This document shows, in pieces, positions 10,201 through 19,114 of a DNA stretch of 38,307 nt. A program made the position numbers and the translations under genes. The notes below the pieces were generated by a model. That model made no database searches. It was given only the letters and a program-made list of their open reading frames with translations, and was not told the DNA's origin. The DNA is from Gemmatimonadaceae bacterium (lineage in GTDB: Bacteria; Gemmatimonadota; Gemmatimonadetes; Gemmatimonadales; Gemmatimonadaceae): contig JACMPK010000169.1 in assembly GCA_014377535.1 (NCBI GenBank), positions 1 to 38,307 on the forward strand. The letters are read 5' to 3'. The first letter of the stretch is position 1. Every line of letters begins with the position of its first letter.

Positions 10201-10390
10201 ACGTGCCGTTCGTCCGCGTGAGACCACCACGCTGCGTTCCGACGATCTGTACGCGAACATCAGTGATCGGCTGTCCATTGACGCGATCGGTCACTCGACC
10301 GACGATCGCACCACCTGCAGTCTGTTGTGCAGCGAGCGGCACTCCCAGTGCCAGCATCGCCGCGACGAGCGCATACCTTCCAAATCGCAT
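7265..10390 (-). CDS. SusC/RagA-family TonB-dependent outer-membrane receptor
   Basis: 1041 residues. The frame continues to 10537, but the ATG at 10390 begins a clean Sec signal (MRFGRYALVAAMLALGVPLAAQ) after a G-rich ribosome-site stretch (GGGGG), so it is preferred. Domains: carboxypeptidase-regulatory-like domain (about 28-110; IVGRVTDRVNGQPITDVRV), plug with LSQVLSARTPGVTV, RLRGPTSINLS and the SusC signature ALYGTGAANGVIQITTKRG, then a large beta-barrel ending YTLRVNFNF with a terminal Phe. It leads a three-gene unit with the SusD and CHRD lipoproteins. Plug and barrel are complete and no frameshift is seen. Substrate unknown. Confidence 0.93.
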   Translation of the reverse strand: MRFGRYALVAAMLALGVPLAAQQTAGGAIVGRVTDRVNGQPITDVRVQIVGTQRGGLTRTNGTYRIVGVPNGTYTVRASRIGFAAATATATVSNNGEATANLALGVAENVLDKVTVSGATGGTARAREVGASVSRIDSTSFNVAAVTNLSQVLSARTPGVTVQAGGGTIGVSNRIRLRGPTSINLSNDPLLVIDGLVSNNNTSNFAVGVGGATTSRLDDINPQDIEDIQVLKGAAATALYGTGAANGVIQITTKRGKAGKARWGIYTEAGSDRTLVPLNDPLMSTNYRQIGRLATPGARGINGPCSLEAQVLRTCVSRDTLYTNSPFANLSPFRVGSSTRMGVNVNGGSEQVQYYLGGELSRQNGIVGPSGARRTNLRANIGANLTSKIRADVTMSYLKSVLNLPINDNAFAGVLSAGLLGGAFDCTPQSRPRIFECNAGADTASRGYVTANVPVTQYFAQSQQQDVDRLQTGVTFNYTPLSWLQSTLRAGGDFVYQYDQQLIPPNKIFLSAANIEGSRFQARAYRPTYTVTANTKASYDLTSSIRLSTLVGSQYTNEANRFTSAFGAVLLPGTSSLSGANARFAVNEANSQIVTIAGVLEQTASFNDRLFVTAAARMDNSSVFGAASRQFVFYPSVSTSYVISEEKWFPKFGVIDQLRLRGSIGEAGNRPTFRQSETFFNSVSVNAASPDASLPAVTIGGPVGNALLKPEITRETEGGFDFNLKGGRIDGEFTVFRKDTRDLLVGRVLAPSLGVAATQNVNLSRMTTKGLEGTVNVKVIDNKRFSYAQRFTVTTFANEIAALGRIDGQPIAPIIQGTQQFRAGYPAGGYFQRKILSYTDRNADGIISRVNCPAYGGQANPILVGGGACEIMLSDSLEYLGSPLPTRQVSFQSDIRVAKNLQFNVLVDYRGGSKLYNNTREFRNNGGFADGPDFWDIKAPLSDQVKSAARAMGTSDGYIEDASFVRLSELSMTWVVPAAAAKIFKTGGLSLTLAGRNLGLWSNYTGFDPEVLSNPGNNFGTVDFLTNPPSRSYTLRVNFNF

Positions 10391-10479
10391 GGTGCCCCCA
10401 CAGGTGAGAACGCGGCGTAGCGGGAAACCATTTCCGCCCGACACGTGACAAAGCGGCCTCGAGACTCCGCATTGGAACA

Positions 10480-10507
10480 AAAATACAAGCGACGTTAGCC
10501 GTGACAA
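10480..10507 (-). promoter_or_regulatory. Candidate sigma-70 promoter of the second susC-susD-CHRD unit
   Basis: On the minus strand TTGTCA (10502-10507) and TATTTT (10480-10485) lie 16 bases apart, matching TTGACA and TATAAT at five and four positions. Transcription would start near 10473, about 80 bases before the chosen susC start at 10390. Called from sequence only. Confidence 0.4.
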
Positions 10508-10608
10508 GTTCCATACTTTAAAGTCATGAAATCGCAATCTTCGGCATCTTGAAATTCCACGTCGCGTGGTGAACGGACTCCGAACATCTACGGACTAGCG
10601 CGCGAACG

Positions 10609-10646
10609 CGAAACGACGGCAGCCGATTACGGCCGCCGTCGTTTCG
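10609..10646 (-). terminator. Hairpin terminator after the F1 ATP synthase genes
   Basis: CGAAACGACGGC (10609-10620) pairs perfectly with GCCGTCGTTTCG (10635-10646), and inside it GCCG/CGGC extends the stem. It begins 21 bp after the atpC stop. The 3' arm is T-rich but no long T-run follows on the minus strand. Confidence 0.6.
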
Positions 10647-10666
10647 TTTGCTGACACATCGGCTGC

Positions 10667-10917
10667 TCAAATCAGCGTCGCCGACTCCGTCACCACGCGT
10701 ACCGTGTTGTCCACGACCTGCAGAAAACCGCCCTGAACCTGAAAGCGATGCGCTTCGCGCTCACCCTCGAGACGCAAGACACCCGCACCCAGCACTGTCA
10801 TGAGCGGCGCATGCCCCGTCAGGATGCCGAGCTCGCCATCAAAACCCGGCGCGACTACGGCGTTCGCCGTGCCCTCGAACAGCACCTTCTCGGGCGAAAT
10901 CACGGAGACCGTCAGCA

Positions 10918-10918
<1 letters not shown>
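10667..10918 (-). CDS. atpC: F1 ATP synthase epsilon subunit, short form
   Basis: 83 residues; most bacterial epsilon subunits have about 130-140. The whole protein corresponds to the N-terminal beta-sandwich (MLTVSVISPEKVLFEG, then GFDGELGILTGHAPLMTVLGAG), which binds gamma and the c-ring. The C-terminal two-helix domain that can inhibit ATP hydrolysis is absent: the frame stops at LI after the last strand, and nothing resembling the helices follows before the terminator. The start ATG shares one base with the atpD stop (TGATG), so translation is coupled. The central-stalk role should be kept, while epsilon-type self-inhibition should be missing. Short epsilon subunits are known in some phyla, so this is probably natural. 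Confidence 0.93.
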
Positions 10919-12399
<1,481 letters not shown>

Positions 12400-13263
12400 C
12401 TAGCCTTGCAGTGCTGCGGCGCCGCCGACGATCTCGGCAATTTCCTGCGTGATCTGCGCCTGGCGCGCACGATTGTACGTGCGACGCAGGTTGCTCAGCA
12501 TGTCGGTCGCATTGTCGGTCGCGTTCTTCATCGCGGTGCGACGCGCGCCCTGCTCCGCGGCAACGGTTTCCACCAGCGCGCGGTAGACGGAGTTGCTGAC
12601 GTAGGCCGGCAGCAACTCCGTGAGAATCGCTTCCGCCGATGGCGACAACAGATAATCACGCTTGAGCGAGCCACCCGCGGGGGGCTTCACCGGCAGCACC
12701 TGCGTGGTCTGCGGCGGCGTGGACAGCGCCGAGTTGAACTGCGAGCTGGTGATGAACACAGCGTCCAGGTCACCCGTGATGAATCGCTCCATCAGCGAAT
12801 CAACCAGCGACGAGGCATCCGCCGCCGTGGGCTTGTCGCTGATGTCGATGCGCTGCGCGGCCATCGCACGATTCACGTACTTGAAGTAGCCGATGCCTTT
12901 CTTGCCCACGACATGGACTTCGACCTGCATGCCGCGCTGCTCAAGTCCTGCGAGCTGTGCACGCGCTTCCTTGACCAGGTTGGCATTGAACGCGCCGCAG
13001 AGGCCGCGATTCGACGTCAGGACGATGTGCGCCACCATCCGCATCTGTGTCGGCTGGCGCAGCAACGGAAACTGCTCGGCCAGCTCGTCCGAATACAGGT
13101 CACCGATGACTTCCGCCAGCGCCGCTGCGTACGGACGGGCGGCGGCCACACGATCGACCGCGCGCTTCATCTTCGACGTCGCCACCATTTCCATGGTGCG
13201 CGTGATTTTCTTCGTGTTCTCGACGGACTTGATCCGTCCCTTGAGCTCGCGACCCTTGGCCAT
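12400..13263 (-). CDS. atpG: F1 ATP synthase gamma subunit
   Basis: 287 residues, standard length. It starts MAKGRELKGRIKSVENTKKITRTMEMV, the conserved N-terminal helix that forms half of the rotating coiled-coil shaft. A central Rossmann-like part contains SNRGLCGAFNANL, and the C-terminus has the conserved RRTAMKNATDNATDM and NRARQAQITQEIAEIVGGAAAL helix. It couples proton-driven rotation to catalysis in beta. It lies 29 bp after atpA and before atpD in one transcript. Confidence 0.97.
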   Translation of the reverse strand: MAKGRELKGRIKSVENTKKITRTMEMVATSKMKRAVDRVAAARPYAAALAEVIGDLYSDELAEQFPLLRQPTQMRMVAHIVLTSNRGLCGAFNANLVKEARAQLAGLEQRGMQVEVHVVGKKGIGYFKYVNRAMAAQRIDISDKPTAADASSLVDSLMERFITGDLDAVFITSSQFNSALSTPPQTTQVLPVKPPAGGSLKRDYLLSPSAEAILTELLPAYVSNSVYRALVETVAAEQGARRTAMKNATDNATDMLSNLRRTYNRARQAQITQEIAEIVGGAAALQG

Positions 13264-13292
13264 GGTGCGTCAGGCTGCCGTGTTACGCGAAA

Positions 13293-14876
13293 TCAGCGGG
13301 CGGCGGCAGGCGCCGCCACCTTCTTGTACAGCGCGACCGCTTCACGCAGCGCAGCCTCGTTCGGCTTCGACAGCGCCTTCTCCGACGCGATCGCCTGGCC
13401 GATCTGGGGATGACTGGCGGCCATGTAGGCATGGAAGCCCGTCTCCCACTCACGCACGGTGTTCGGGTTCACGTCGTCCATCAAGCCGTTGGTCACGGCG
13501 TAGATGATCATGACCTGCTCCTCGACCAGCATCGGCGCGTACTGCCCCTGCTTCAGCACTTCCACCGTGAGCTTGCCGCGATCGAGCTGACGCTTGGTGG
13601 CGGCGTCGAGGTCGGAGGCGAAGCTGGAGAAAGCTTCTAGTTCGCGATACTGCGCAAGATCGAGGCGCAGGCGGCCGGCGACACCCTTCATCGCCTTCGT
13701 CTGCGCGGAACCACCCACGCGGGATACCGAGATGCCGACGTTCACGGCCGGGCGAACGCCCGAATAGAACAGGTCACCTTCGAGGAAGATCTGACCGTCG
13801 GTGATCGAAATCACGTTGGTCGGGATGTACGCCGAGACGTCGCCGGCCTGTGTCTCGATGATCGGCAGCGCGGTGAGAGAACCACCGGCCTTGAAGATGG
13901 TCTTGCCATCCACGATCGACTCGTCGCTGGACAGCTTCGCTGCCCGCTCCAGCAAGCGGCTGTGCAGGTAGAACACGTCACCCGGATACGCTTCGCGTCC
14001 CGGCGGACGGCGCAGGATCAGCGAGATCTGACGGTATGCGGCGGCCTGCTTGGTGAGGTCGTCGTACACGCACAACGTGGCCATGCCTTCGTTGTACATG
14101 AAATATTCAGCCATCGAGCAACCAGAGTACGGCGCGAGGAATTGCATCGGCGCCGGATCGGACGCTGTCGCCGCGACCACGATCGTAAACTCCATTGCAC
14201 CGGCCTGCGTCAGCTTTTCGACGATGCTCGACACAGTAGACGCCTTCTGGCCGATGGCGACGTACACGCAGATGACGCCCTTGCCCTTCTGGTTGATGAT
14301 CGTGTCGATCGCGATCGCCGTCTTGCCGGTGCCGCGATCACCGATGATCAGCTCACGCTGACCACGCCCGATCGGAATCATCGCATCGATCGCCTTGATA
14401 CCGGTCTGCAGCGGCTGCTTCACGGGCTCGCGCTCGATGATGCCTGGCGCCGGACTCTCGACCTTGCGCTTCGTCGTCGTCACGATCGGGCCGAGGCCGT
14501 CGATCGGGTTGCCGAGTGCATCGACCACACGGCCGATCAGGCCCGGACCCACCCGCACTTCGAGCACGCGTCCGCTGCGGCGGACCTCATCGCCTTCCTT
14601 CAACTTCAGGTAATCACCGAGCACCACGGCGCCGATGTTGTCTTCCTCGAGATTCAGCGCCTGTGCCACGATGATGTCGCCAGTTTCACTGGCGCGAATC
14701 TCGAGCATTTCGCCGGCCATCGCCTTCGAGAGACCATAAATGCGAGCGACGCCGTCCTTGACTTCCAGGACGGTGCCAACCTCGTCGACATCGATCTCGT
14801 TGAGATCTGCCGCTTCGATTTCTCGCAGCAGAATGTCCTTGATCTCACCGGGGCGGAGTGTGGTTTCGGCAGCCAT
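13293..14876 (-). CDS. atpA: F1 ATP synthase alpha subunit
   Basis: 527 residues. It shows the N-terminal crown domain ([17 protein letters not shown]), the Walker A motif GDRGTGKT near residue 171, the [14 protein letters not shown] strand, the [18 protein letters not shown] segment with the arginine finger, and a C-terminal helical domain. It binds nucleotide at non-catalytic sites and supplies the arginine finger to beta. It is the first gene of atpA-atpG-atpD-atpC. The ATG at 14876 has no strong Shine-Dalgarno, but the N-terminus matches family length. A CRP-like palindrome lies 57 bp upstream. Confidence 0.98.
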   Translation of the reverse strand: MAAETTLRPGEIKDILLREIEAADLNEIDVDEVGTVLEVKDGVARIYGLSKAMAGEMLEIRASETGDIIVAQALNLEEDNIGAVVLGDYLKLKEGDEVRRSGRVLEVRVGPGLIGRVVDALGNPIDGLGPIVTTTKRKVESPAPGIIEREPVKQPLQTGIKAIDAMIPIGRGQRELIIGDRGTGKTAIAIDTIINQKGKGVICVYVAIGQKASTVSSIVEKLTQAGAMEFTIVVAATASDPAPMQFLAPYSGCSMAEYFMYNEGMATLCVYDDLTKQAAAYRQISLILRRPPGREAYPGDVFYLHSRLLERAAKLSSDESIVDGKTIFKAGGSLTALPIIETQAGDVSAYIPTNVISITDGQIFLEGDLFYSGVRPAVNVGISVSRVGGSAQTKAMKGVAGRLRLDLAQYRELEAFSSFASDLDAATKRQLDRGKLTVEVLKQGQYAPMLVEEQVMIIYAVTNGLMDDVNPNTVREWETGFHAYMAASHPQIGQAIASEKALSKPNEAALREAVALYKKVAAPAAAR

Positions 14877-14932
14877 TGGGCAGACAGTCGGTAAACGTCG
14901 TGGGATACGATCGGAAGCAATTCGGATTCAGC

Positions 14933-14950
14933 TTGTGAAAATTATCACAA
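14933..14950. promoter_or_regulatory. CRP/FNR-type palindrome upstream of atpA
   Basis: TTGTGAAAATTATCACAA is a perfect 18-bp inverted repeat of the form TTGTGA-N6-TCACAA and contains the CRP core TGTGA-N6-TCACA. It is centred about 65 bp before the atpA start. On the minus strand TTGCCT and TAATTT, 16 bases apart, could be a weak promoter whose -10 lies inside the palindrome, which would suit repression. That a CRP/FNR-superfamily protein binds here is inference. Confidence 0.5.
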
Positions 14951-14977
14951 ACTCAAGCGGAGGCAACCCATCGGAAC

Positions 14978-15703
14978 TCAGGAGAGCAAACGGGTCGCGC
15001 AAGGTAACGATGTAGAGGCGCCGGGACCTGCCCGCCCGCGCGCGAGGGCGGCAGTGATCAGGTCATCACCCCGTAAGCCGCCCCACTGCCGCGGGGTGGA
15101 GCCGGTCGCGGCCCGCGCCGCGCGCGCCAGGTGCGACGGCGAACTGTAGCCAAGCCGGGAGGCGGCAAGCGCGACGGGTACGCCGGCGGCAAGCAGCATC
15201 TGCACCATCAGCAGCCGGACGAGCTCCAGCAACTGCTTCGGCCCCAGCGACCCGGCGGCTTGCAGCGAGCGAGACAGGTGCTCACGACTCATGCCAAGCT
15301 GCTTGGCCACCGTGGCGACAGAGGTCAGGCGCCCAGCGTGTGACACACCTGTCCGCCAGACAGCCTGTGCCAGCTCGCCGACCGCGTGCTCATCCAGCAG
15401 CACATCGGCGCGGAGCGTGAAGCGCGTCGTGAGCAGCACCGGATGGAGAAGGGTCCGGAGCATCGCGTCGTCCACTCCATCGAGCAGGACAGTGGTCACG
15501 CCACTCGCATGGCAACGTGCGAGCAGCGCAATGTCCAGCGCGCGCGGCGCCACCAGTCCCACGATGGGAATGGGCGCGTGACGTGTCGCGTGCTCAAGGG
15601 CGCGCCACCCTACCCGTGACGCCGCGCCGGGCAACAGGTCAACGATGATTGCGTCCACCATTCTCGTCTGCAGCGCGTCATCGAGCGCATCGGCGTCACG
15701 CAC
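14978..15703 (-). CDS. AraC-type HTH regulator with receiver-like N-terminus (start unresolved)
   Basis: From the GTG at 15703 the protein has 241 residues. Residues about 125-215 form an AraC-like pair of helix-turn-helix units (SVATVAKQLGMSREHLSRSL, then VALAASRLGYSSPSHLARA), the DNA-binding fold of this family. The part before has alternating strands and helices (AIIVDLLPG, PIPIVGLVAP, TTVLLDG) like a degenerate response-regulator receiver; whether a usable acceptor Asp exists is unclear. The frame stays open upstream of the GTG and encodes what looks like the first receiver strand (ATILLVCTTRD, about 15745-15780), so the true start is probably further up, although no in-frame ATG, GTG or TTG is there. 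A CTG at 15860-15862 overlaps the Nudix stop as CTGA. The gene is transcribed toward atpA. Confidence 0.75.
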   Translation of the reverse strand: MRDADALDDALQTRMVDAIIVDLLPGAASRVGWRALEHATRHAPIPIVGLVAPRALDIALLARCHASGVTTVLLDGVDDAMLRTLLHPVLLTTRFTLRADVLLDEHAVGELAQAVWRTGVSHAGRLTSVATVAKQLGMSREHLSRSLQAAGSLGPKQLLELVRLLMVQMLLAAGVPVALAASRLGYSSPSHLARAARAATGSTPRQWGGLRGDDLITAALARGRAGPGASTSLPCATRLLS

Positions 15704-15858
15704 CAGATGCAGCTGCGTGCGACCACGGGGGAAGGCGCGCGTGAGCAGTTGGCGCGGACGGTCGCGCGTCGTGCAGACCAGGAGAATCGTGGCCGACGCG
15801 GCCGAACCGCGAACGGGTACAGCGAACCCGCGCCGCGGTGTGCGCGGACTCGCCGGCG

Positions 15859-16383
15859 TCAGGGTTCCGTCGCCGAGTCCGCGTCGGCCGTCACGACGGC
15901 GTCGCCTGGCGCGTTCGTGGCATCTGCGACAGGCGTCAATCCCGCTGCTCGTCGACGGATGATCTCGTCTGCGCGGGCAAGCACCACGCGCGCGTTCTCA
16001 TACCCGAGCAACGATCGCGCCTCCTCAAACGGCGCCCATCGGCAGGCGGTGATGCCTTCCTCTCGCTGCGGCAACGTATCGGTGCAGTCGGTCTCCATCA
16101 GGAAAAAATGACAGATCTTATGCACGAGAGTACCGCGGAACCGGAAAAACCAGTCGATGGTCTCGATTTCGGCGCGCAATGTGACCCGAGGCAATCCCGT
16201 TTCCTCGCGGACTTCGCGCACAGCGGCGTCGGGCGCTTCCTCGTCGCACTCGAGATGCCCCTTGGGAAAGCCCCAGTTGCGATAGCTGTCGCGGATCAGC
16301 AGGTACAGCGGCGCACTGTCCACCACACGGTAGACGACGCCACCGGCAGACACTTCACGTCGCGCAGCATCGTGAGTGGACAT
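15859..16383 (-). CDS. Nudix hydrolase
   Basis: 174 residues. It contains a perfect Nudix box, GX5EX7REUXEEXGU, in the stretch GHLECDEEAPDAAV followed by REVREETGL (about residues 42-64), which binds the metal and hydrolyses a nucleoside diphosphate linked to another group. The N-terminal strand SAGGVVYR and the GFPKGH lead-in are typical. Length and layout resemble the Ap4A-hydrolase/MutT-like branch, but the substrate cannot be assigned. The frame is open to 16548; the ATG at 16383, after an AGAGG site and 7 bp beyond the ABC ATPase stop, begins the domain at the usual distance and is preferred. The C-terminal 30 residues are an Ala/Asp-rich tail. Confidence 0.9.
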   Translation of the reverse strand: MSTHDAARREVSAGGVVYRVVDSAPLYLLIRDSYRNWGFPKGHLECDEEAPDAAVREVREETGLPRVTLRAEIETIDWFFRFRGTLVHKICHFFLMETDCTDTLPQREEGITACRWAPFEEARSLLGYENARVVLARADEIIRRRAAGLTPVADATNAPGDAVVTADADSATEP

Positions 16384-16390
16384 GCCGCCT

Positions 16391-17134
16391 CTACGCCGCA
16401 GTATCCATTTCTGCCTTCCCCTCGATGAACTGCCGCACGACAGGATCGGTCGTGTTCTTGATTTCGTCCACCGTGCCGACCTGTCGCACTTTGCCCTCGT
16501 ACAGCATCGCGATGCGCGTGCCCACACGATAGGCGCTGCGCATGTCATGCGTGATCACGATGCCCGTCACGCCGAGGCGGTCGCGCATGCGCACCATGAG
16601 TTCATCGATGACGGCGCTCGTCACCGGATCGAGTCCCGTGGTCGGCTCGTCGTAGAGGATGTACTTCGGACGCAGCGCGATGGCGCGCGCGATGCCGACG
16701 CGCTTGCGCATGCCACCGGAGAGCTCCGCCGGCAAGCGCGACTCGGTATTCGGCAAGTCGACCAGGTCGAGCGCCTCGGCTACGCGTGCCGTGATCTCGG
16801 CGTCAGTCAGCTTGCCCTGCTTGCGCAGGCCCATGGCCACGTTCTCGCCAACGGTGAGCGAGTCGAACAATGCGGCGAATTGAAACACGTAGCCGATCTG
16901 TGCACGCAGCGCCGTCAGCTCCTTGCGCTTCAACGTCGGCACTTCCAGGCCATCGACCTTGACGCTGCCCGAGTCCGGCTTGAGCAGGCCGACCATGTGT
17001 TTGATGGCGACTGACTTGCCGGTGCCGGAGAAGCCGATGATGACCATCGTCTCACCTTCGTTGACCGTCAGTGAGAAGCCGGCCAGCACACGCTTTGGTC
17101 CGAAGGCCTTGTTGACGTCCTTGAGTTCGATCAT
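16391..17134 (-). CDS. ABC transporter ATP-binding protein, MlaF-like
   Basis: 247 residues from the ATG at 17134 (MIELKDVNKAFGPKRVL). It carries Walker A GFSGTGKS (about residues 38-45), a Q-loop in YVFQFAALFDSLTVGENV, signature LSGGMRKRVGIARAIALRP, Walker B ILYDEPTTGLDP and the switch histidine in VITHDM. The FQ-x-AALFDSLTVxENV stretch and the LSGGM start of the signature are characteristic of the MlaF/Ttg2A branch, which powers phospholipid or organic-solvent transport between the membranes. No MlaE permease or MlaD substrate-binding gene is adjacent; the ATPase stands between sigA and the Nudix gene. The frame extends to 17413 but that would overlap the sigma-factor gene and has no domain. 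Confidence 0.88.
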   Translation of the reverse strand: MIELKDVNKAFGPKRVLAGFSLTVNEGETMVIIGFSGTGKSVAIKHMVGLLKPDSGSVKVDGLEVPTLKRKELTALRAQIGYVFQFAALFDSLTVGENVAMGLRKQGKLTDAEITARVAEALDLVDLPNTESRLPAELSGGMRKRVGIARAIALRPKYILYDEPTTGLDPVTSAVIDELMVRMRDRLGVTGIVITHDMRSAYRVGTRIAMLYEGKVRQVGTVDEIKNTTDPVVRQFIEGKAEMDTAA

Positions 17135-17176
17135 CGTGGCGCGCGGGGTCGGAGTCGACGAACAACTTGAGAATAC

Positions 17177-17214
17177 GACAGGGGACAGCCGCAAACCACC
17201 GGCTGCCCCCTGTC
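17177..17214 (-). terminator. Hairpin after the sigma-factor gene
   Basis: GACAGGGG and CAGCCG pair with CGGCTG and CCCCTGTC, 14 paired bases with one A/C mismatch and an 8-base loop. It lies 23 bp after the sigA stop and 42 bp before the ABC ATPase start, so it may separate or attenuate the two transcripts. Only scattered Ts follow on the minus strand. Confidence 0.55.
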
Positions 17215-17237
17215 GACGTCCAGCCGATACTGGTTGA

Positions 17238-18125
17238 TCAGGCTGCGAACGAGCCCAATGCGCGTCCCACATCACCTTCGCGCAGACGCTTGAGTGCACG
17301 ATCGCGCAGCTGTCTGACCCGCTCGCGCGTGACGCCAAGCATGGATCCGATCTCCTCGAGCGTGTGCTCGCGTCCGCCTTCGAGGCCGAAGTACAGTCGA
17401 AGCACCTTTGCATCCCGCGGCGGCAGCGTGTTGAGCGCCTGCTCGATCTCGTCGTTGAGGAAGCGGTTCATCGCCTCCTCCTCCGTGTCCGGCATCTCGT
17501 CAGCCACGAAACGTTCGATGAGCGAGCGATCACCCTCCGGATCCATCGGGGCATCGAGGCGCACGTCGCCAGTGTTCAGCGCCGCCAGCGACTGCACGAC
17601 ATCCACGGACAGACCGGTGAGCTGAGCGAGCTCTTCCGGGCTCGGCTCGCGCCGCAGCTTCTGGCGCAGGATCTCCGACGCCTTGATGATGCGCGAAAGA
17701 TCAGCGGTGCGGTTGAGCGGAACGCGGACCGTGCGGCCCTGACGTGCGAGTGACGACAGGATAGCCTGACGAATCCACCACACAGCATACGAAATGAACT
17801 TGACGCCCTGATCGGGATCGAACTTTCGTGCGGCAGTGAGCAGACCGACATTGCCTTCACCGATGAGATCGATGAGCGGCAGGCCGCGATTCTGGTACTT
17901 CTTGGCAACGGAGATGACGAAGCGAAGGTTTCGCTTCACCAGCTCTTGCAGTGCATCGGGATCGCCGGCTCGAATCTTTCGCGCCAACTCGATTTCCTCA
18001 GTGCCTTTGAGCAGCGGATAGGTGCTGACTTCATACAGGTACTGATCGAGGATGTCGCGCTCGGGTTCCGTCGGGGCGATCCCCGCTGGCGTCGCCTTGC
18101 GGCGCCGGCGTTTCACGTCTGCCAT
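17238..18125 (-). CDS. Sigma-70 family RNA polymerase sigma factor, RpoD/SigA type without region 1.1
   Basis: 295 residues from the ATG at 18125 (MADVKRRRRK), which follows an AGAGG ribosome site. Region 1.2 begins near residue 20 (ILDQYLYEVSTYPLL). Region 2 contains KRNLRFVISVAKKYQ, LIDLIGEGNVGLLTAARKFD and FISYAVWWIRQAIL, the -10 recognition and melting helices of primary-type sigmas. Region 3 (RQGRTVRVPLNRT) and region 4 (LEEIGSMLGVTRERVRQLRDRAL, the -35 reader) are complete. It lacks the acidic region 1.1 and the long non-conserved insert of proteobacterial RpoD, as in Bacteroidota primary sigmas. It could be the housekeeping sigma or a group-2 paralogue. The TTGACA-N17-TACCCT promoter found here suits such a factor. 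Confidence 0.93.
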   Translation of the reverse strand: MADVKRRRRKATPAGIAPTEPERDILDQYLYEVSTYPLLKGTEEIELARKIRAGDPDALQELVKRNLRFVISVAKKYQNRGLPLIDLIGEGNVGLLTAARKFDPDQGVKFISYAVWWIRQAILSSLARQGRTVRVPLNRTADLSRIIKASEILRQKLRREPSPEELAQLTGLSVDVVQSLAALNTGDVRLDAPMDPEGDRSLIERFVADEMPDTEEEAMNRFLNDEIEQALNTLPPRDAKVLRLYFGLEGGREHTLEEIGSMLGVTRERVRQLRDRALKRLREGDVGRALGSFAA

Positions 18126-18432
18126 GTATTGAAAAACCTCTGTCGGAACTCGCGAATTGAGAGCGCGTGACGGGGGCGCGAGCGATCCCGACACGCGCGA
18201 GCGCCACATCGGCGCCGAATCGCATCATCTTCATTGTCACAGAAGGGCAACGCGGCCTGCCACCCAAGGGTTGCAGAAGCGAATCGTGCGCCGCCAGGCA
18301 GTGTGACGTAAGGCGTGCAATGTATGCAGCTTACGGCCTTTCGCCAGTCATTGCCTTGACACCCGTACTACCTCCGGCTACCCTTTGCGGTTCCTGAGGA
18401 CTTGCTGATCGACGCAGGCGCGGGGGAGTCCC
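18126..18432. other. Divergent intergenic region between the sigma factor and tRNA-Ala
   Basis: These 307 bp separate the minus-strand sigma-factor gene from the plus-strand tRNA cluster. The only element I support is the tRNA promoter at 18356-18384. I could not identify a convincing promoter for the sigma factor, nor any small gene. Confidence 0.5.
18356..18384 (+). promoter_or_regulatory. Sigma-70 promoter of the tRNA-Ala-Gly-Val unit
   Basis: A perfect -35 TTGACA (18356-18361) is followed after exactly 17 bases by TACCCT (18379-18384). Transcription would start near 18391, about 42 bases before tRNA-Ala. Confidence 0.7.
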
Positions 18433-18505
<73 letters not shown>

Positions 18506-18561
18506 TTGACGGGGTGGACTGGTCGAGCGTGCTTGGCCAGTGCAGAAGCAGGTCGTGCGTT

Positions 18562-18634
18562 GCGGGAATAGCTCAGTTGGTAGAGCACAACCTTGCCAAG
18601 GTTGGGGTCGCGGGTTCGAGTCCCGTTTCCCGCT
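18562..18634 (+). tRNA. tRNA-Gly (anticodon GCC)
   Basis: A 73-nt cloverleaf. Acceptor GCGGGAA pairs fully with TTCCCGC and the discriminator is T. The anticodon stem CAACC/GGTTG encloses loop TTGCCAA with anticodon GCC. The T arm has GGTTCGAGTCC. No CCA is encoded. It follows tRNA-Ala by 56 bp. Confidence 0.96.
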
Positions 18635-18648
18635 CTGTTGTTCGTGTC

Positions 18649-18722
18649 GGGCGGTTAGCTCAGTTGGTTAGAGCGCCACGTTGACATCGTGGAGGTCACA
18701 AGTTCGAGTCTTGTACCGCTCA
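18649..18722 (+). tRNA. tRNA-Val (anticodon GAC)
   Basis: A 74-nt cloverleaf. Acceptor GGGCGGT pairs with ACCGCTC (one G-T); discriminator A. The anticodon stem CCACG/CGTGG encloses loop TTGACAT with anticodon GAC. No CCA is encoded. Its last base is the first base of the terminator stem. Confidence 0.96.
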
Positions 18723-18757
18723 TCGGGTCCCGGGAAACCGGGACCCGATTGCATTTT
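18722..18757 (+). terminator. Rho-independent terminator after tRNA-Val
   Basis: ATCGGGTCCCGG (18722-18733) pairs perfectly with CCGGGACCCGAT (18738-18749) around a GAAA loop, followed by TGCATTTT. The 12-bp GC-rich stem ends the Ala-Gly-Val transcript. Confidence 0.82.
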
Positions 18758-18854
18758 GGTGGAGCCGGGCGTCACCCGGTATGGACTGATCAGGGATCGC
18801 GCCGGTTGCGTGGCGCCGCGTGGGCTGATGTCACACGGCACGGCGGCGATCGGG

Positions 18855-18883
18855 TTGACGCACCGTCACGATCTGCGTAAGTT
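18855..18883 (+). promoter_or_regulatory. Candidate promoter of the tRNA-Arg-Pro unit
   Basis: TTGACG (18855-18860) and TAAGTT (18878-18883) are 17 bases apart and lie 28 bp before tRNA-Arg, downstream of the previous terminator. The -10 is weak. Confidence 0.45.
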
Positions 18884-18910
18884 CGGCAGTCTGTATAGGA
18901 AAGATCGATT

Positions 18911-18984
18911 GCGCTCGTAGCTCAATTGGATAGAGCATCTGACTACGGATCAGAAGGTTGGGAGTTCGACTCTCTCCGGGCGCA
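18911..18984 (+). tRNA. tRNA-Arg (anticodon ACG)
   Basis: A 74-nt cloverleaf. Acceptor GCGCTCG pairs with CGGGCGC (one T-G); discriminator A. The anticodon stem TCTGA/TCAGA encloses loop CTACGGA with anticodon ACG, the form whose A34 is normally deaminated to inosine to read CGU/CGC/CGA. No CCA is encoded. Confidence 0.96.
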
Positions 18985-19011
18985 TGCAGGACAAGAAATG
19001 CTTACTGGTTT

Positions 19012-19085
<74 letters not shown>

Positions 19086-19114
19086 TGGATTCATTTGCAG
19101 GTTGTATTTTACAG

